From an uncultured Planctomycetaceae bacterium (lineage in GTDB: Bacteria > Planctomycetota > Planctomycetia > Pirellulales > Pirellulaceae): 6,345 nt of DNA. The DNA lies in assembly GCA_937967755.1 (NCBI GenBank), contig CALBTA010000147.1:1-6345 (forward strand). The letters run 5' to 3'. The notes beneath the pieces are model-generated. The model was not told where the DNA came from. It was given only the letters and a program-made list of their open reading frames with translations, and searched no databases. The position numbers and the translations under genes are program-made. Within the stretch, counting starts at the first letter, position 1. Every line of letters starts with the position of its first letter. This document shows positions 5,678 to 6,345 of the stretch, piece by piece.

Positions 5678-6345
5678 ATGCTGAAATCGTTTCTCTTTGC
5701 GAATCTCACGGCACTTGTTATCGCGGTGGCAACACTGCCCACAACGGCAGCCGCCCAATGCTGCGGCGTGGTTTACCGCCCGCAATGCGAAACGATTTTC
5801 GTCCCCGAGCAGGTGACGCACTACCGCATGGTCTACGAGACCGAGATGCGGCCCGAGCAAGTCACCACGCATCGCCCTGTTTGGGAAACCACGATGCAAG
5901 AGCGGCGTTACACCGTCGCCCGCCCGGTGACGGAAACGTCCTACCGGGACGAACAGTACACGGTGATGAAACCGGTTTGGACGACCGAGCAGCGGCAGCA
6001 AACGTACAACGTCGTCGAGTACGTCAACGAGACGCACACCCGGCAAGTGCAGCAAACCGTGATGAAGCCCGTCTACGTGCAGCAAGTGCAGCGCCGGCAG
6101 TTCACGGTGCGGCGCCCGGTGCAGAAGACGGTGATGCAAAACCGGCAAATCACCCAGTACCAACAAGTGACCAGTTACCGCACGCAGTACGTCGATCAGG
6201 GGCAGTATGTCTGCCAGCAGCAACAAGTTGCCGGCCGGGGCAGAAACCGTTTGCGTTGGCTTGCCGGCCAACAGGTGATCGATCCGGTCACGGGCAGGCC
6301 GCGTTGGCCGCGGGCGGGGGTCGATTGGGTTCCGCAACCCGGTGC
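5678..6345 (+). CDS. Secreted YTV-repeat protein (C-terminus outside window)
   Basis: An exported repeat protein resembling the YTV repeat family known mainly from Planctomycetes; its function is not established. The visible 222 residues open with a Sec signal peptide (1-26, cleavage likely after TAAA), then QCCGVVYRP. Residues 46-173 consist of eight repeats of exactly 16 residues starting at 46, 62, 78, 94, 110, 126, 142 and 158. The pattern is clearest in YTVARPVTETSYRDEQ (78-93) and the next unit, YTVMKPVWTTEQRQQT; the first and last units are degenerate. Each looks like a beta strand followed by a polar turn rich in Q, R, E and T. After a glutamine-rich stretch comes a basic part and VIDPVTGRPRWPRAG. 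GAGG (5667-5670) is 7 bases before the ATG and fixes the start. Wall or surface attachment is an inference from export and repeats. No stop occurs before the edge. Confidence 0.88.
   Translation, partial: MLKSFLFANLTALVIAVATLPTTAAAQCCGVVYRPQCETIFVPEQVTHYRMVYETEMRPEQVTTHRPVWETTMQERRYTVARPVTETSYRDEQYTVMKPVWTTEQRQQTYNVVEYVNETHTRQVQQTVMKPVYVQQVQRRQFTVRRPVQKTVMQNRQITQYQQVTSYRTQYVDQGQYVCQQQQVAGRGRNRLRWLAGQQVIDPVTGRPRWPRAGVDWVPQPG

Noticed and set aside
5420..6337. Minus-strand reading frame (305 codons) with regular His/Leu/Arg pattern
   Set aside because: The pattern is the antisense image of the 16-residue repeats of the secreted protein, which has a ribosome binding site and signal peptide on the plus strand.

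Overview
The window looks like chromosomal DNA of a planctomycete, probably of the Pirellulales. The evidence is a secreted sulfatase of the type these bacteria carry in large numbers, a secreted protein built of YTV-type repeats (a family described mainly from Planctomycetes), a membrane Ser/Thr kinase, weak Shine-Dalgarno sequences, moderately high GC and loosely spaced genes. The assignment rests on gene content only; I could not search a database.

Layout. Positions 1-1282 (minus) hold most of a Sec-exported sulfatase whose C-terminus lies outside the window. Its upstream flank carries a REP-like inverted-repeat element (1315-1395). The next 430 bases contain no convincing gene but do hold a possible sigma-70 promoter, nested inverted repeats and several GGA motifs. 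They lead into the most unusual gene of the window, at 1824-2612 (plus): an apparently complete CsrA RNA-binding domain joined to a histidine-kinase-like H-box segment and a response-regulator receiver domain. Convergent to it, with only 10 bases between the stops, is a SnoaL/NTF2-like protein (2623-3102, minus). A divergent region with three hairpins separates that gene from a transmembrane Ser/Thr protein kinase (3318-4844, plus) with a TPR-like extracytoplasmic part. Ribosomal protein L21 (rplU, 4982-5314, plus) follows behind its own good promoter candidate, without rpmA directly after it. A 363-base gap with a structured leader precedes a partial secreted protein made of eight 16-residue repeats (5678-6345, plus).

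How the genes relate. There is no long operon: strands alternate and gaps are generous, so most genes are probably transcribed alone. The common theme is signalling and the cell surface: a phosphorylation-linked RNA-binding regulator, a membrane kinase that could sense the periplasm, and two exported proteins. Any functional link between the CsrA-receiver protein and its neighbours is inference. The main discovery candidate is that fusion, which would let a phosphorelay act directly on post-transcriptional control.
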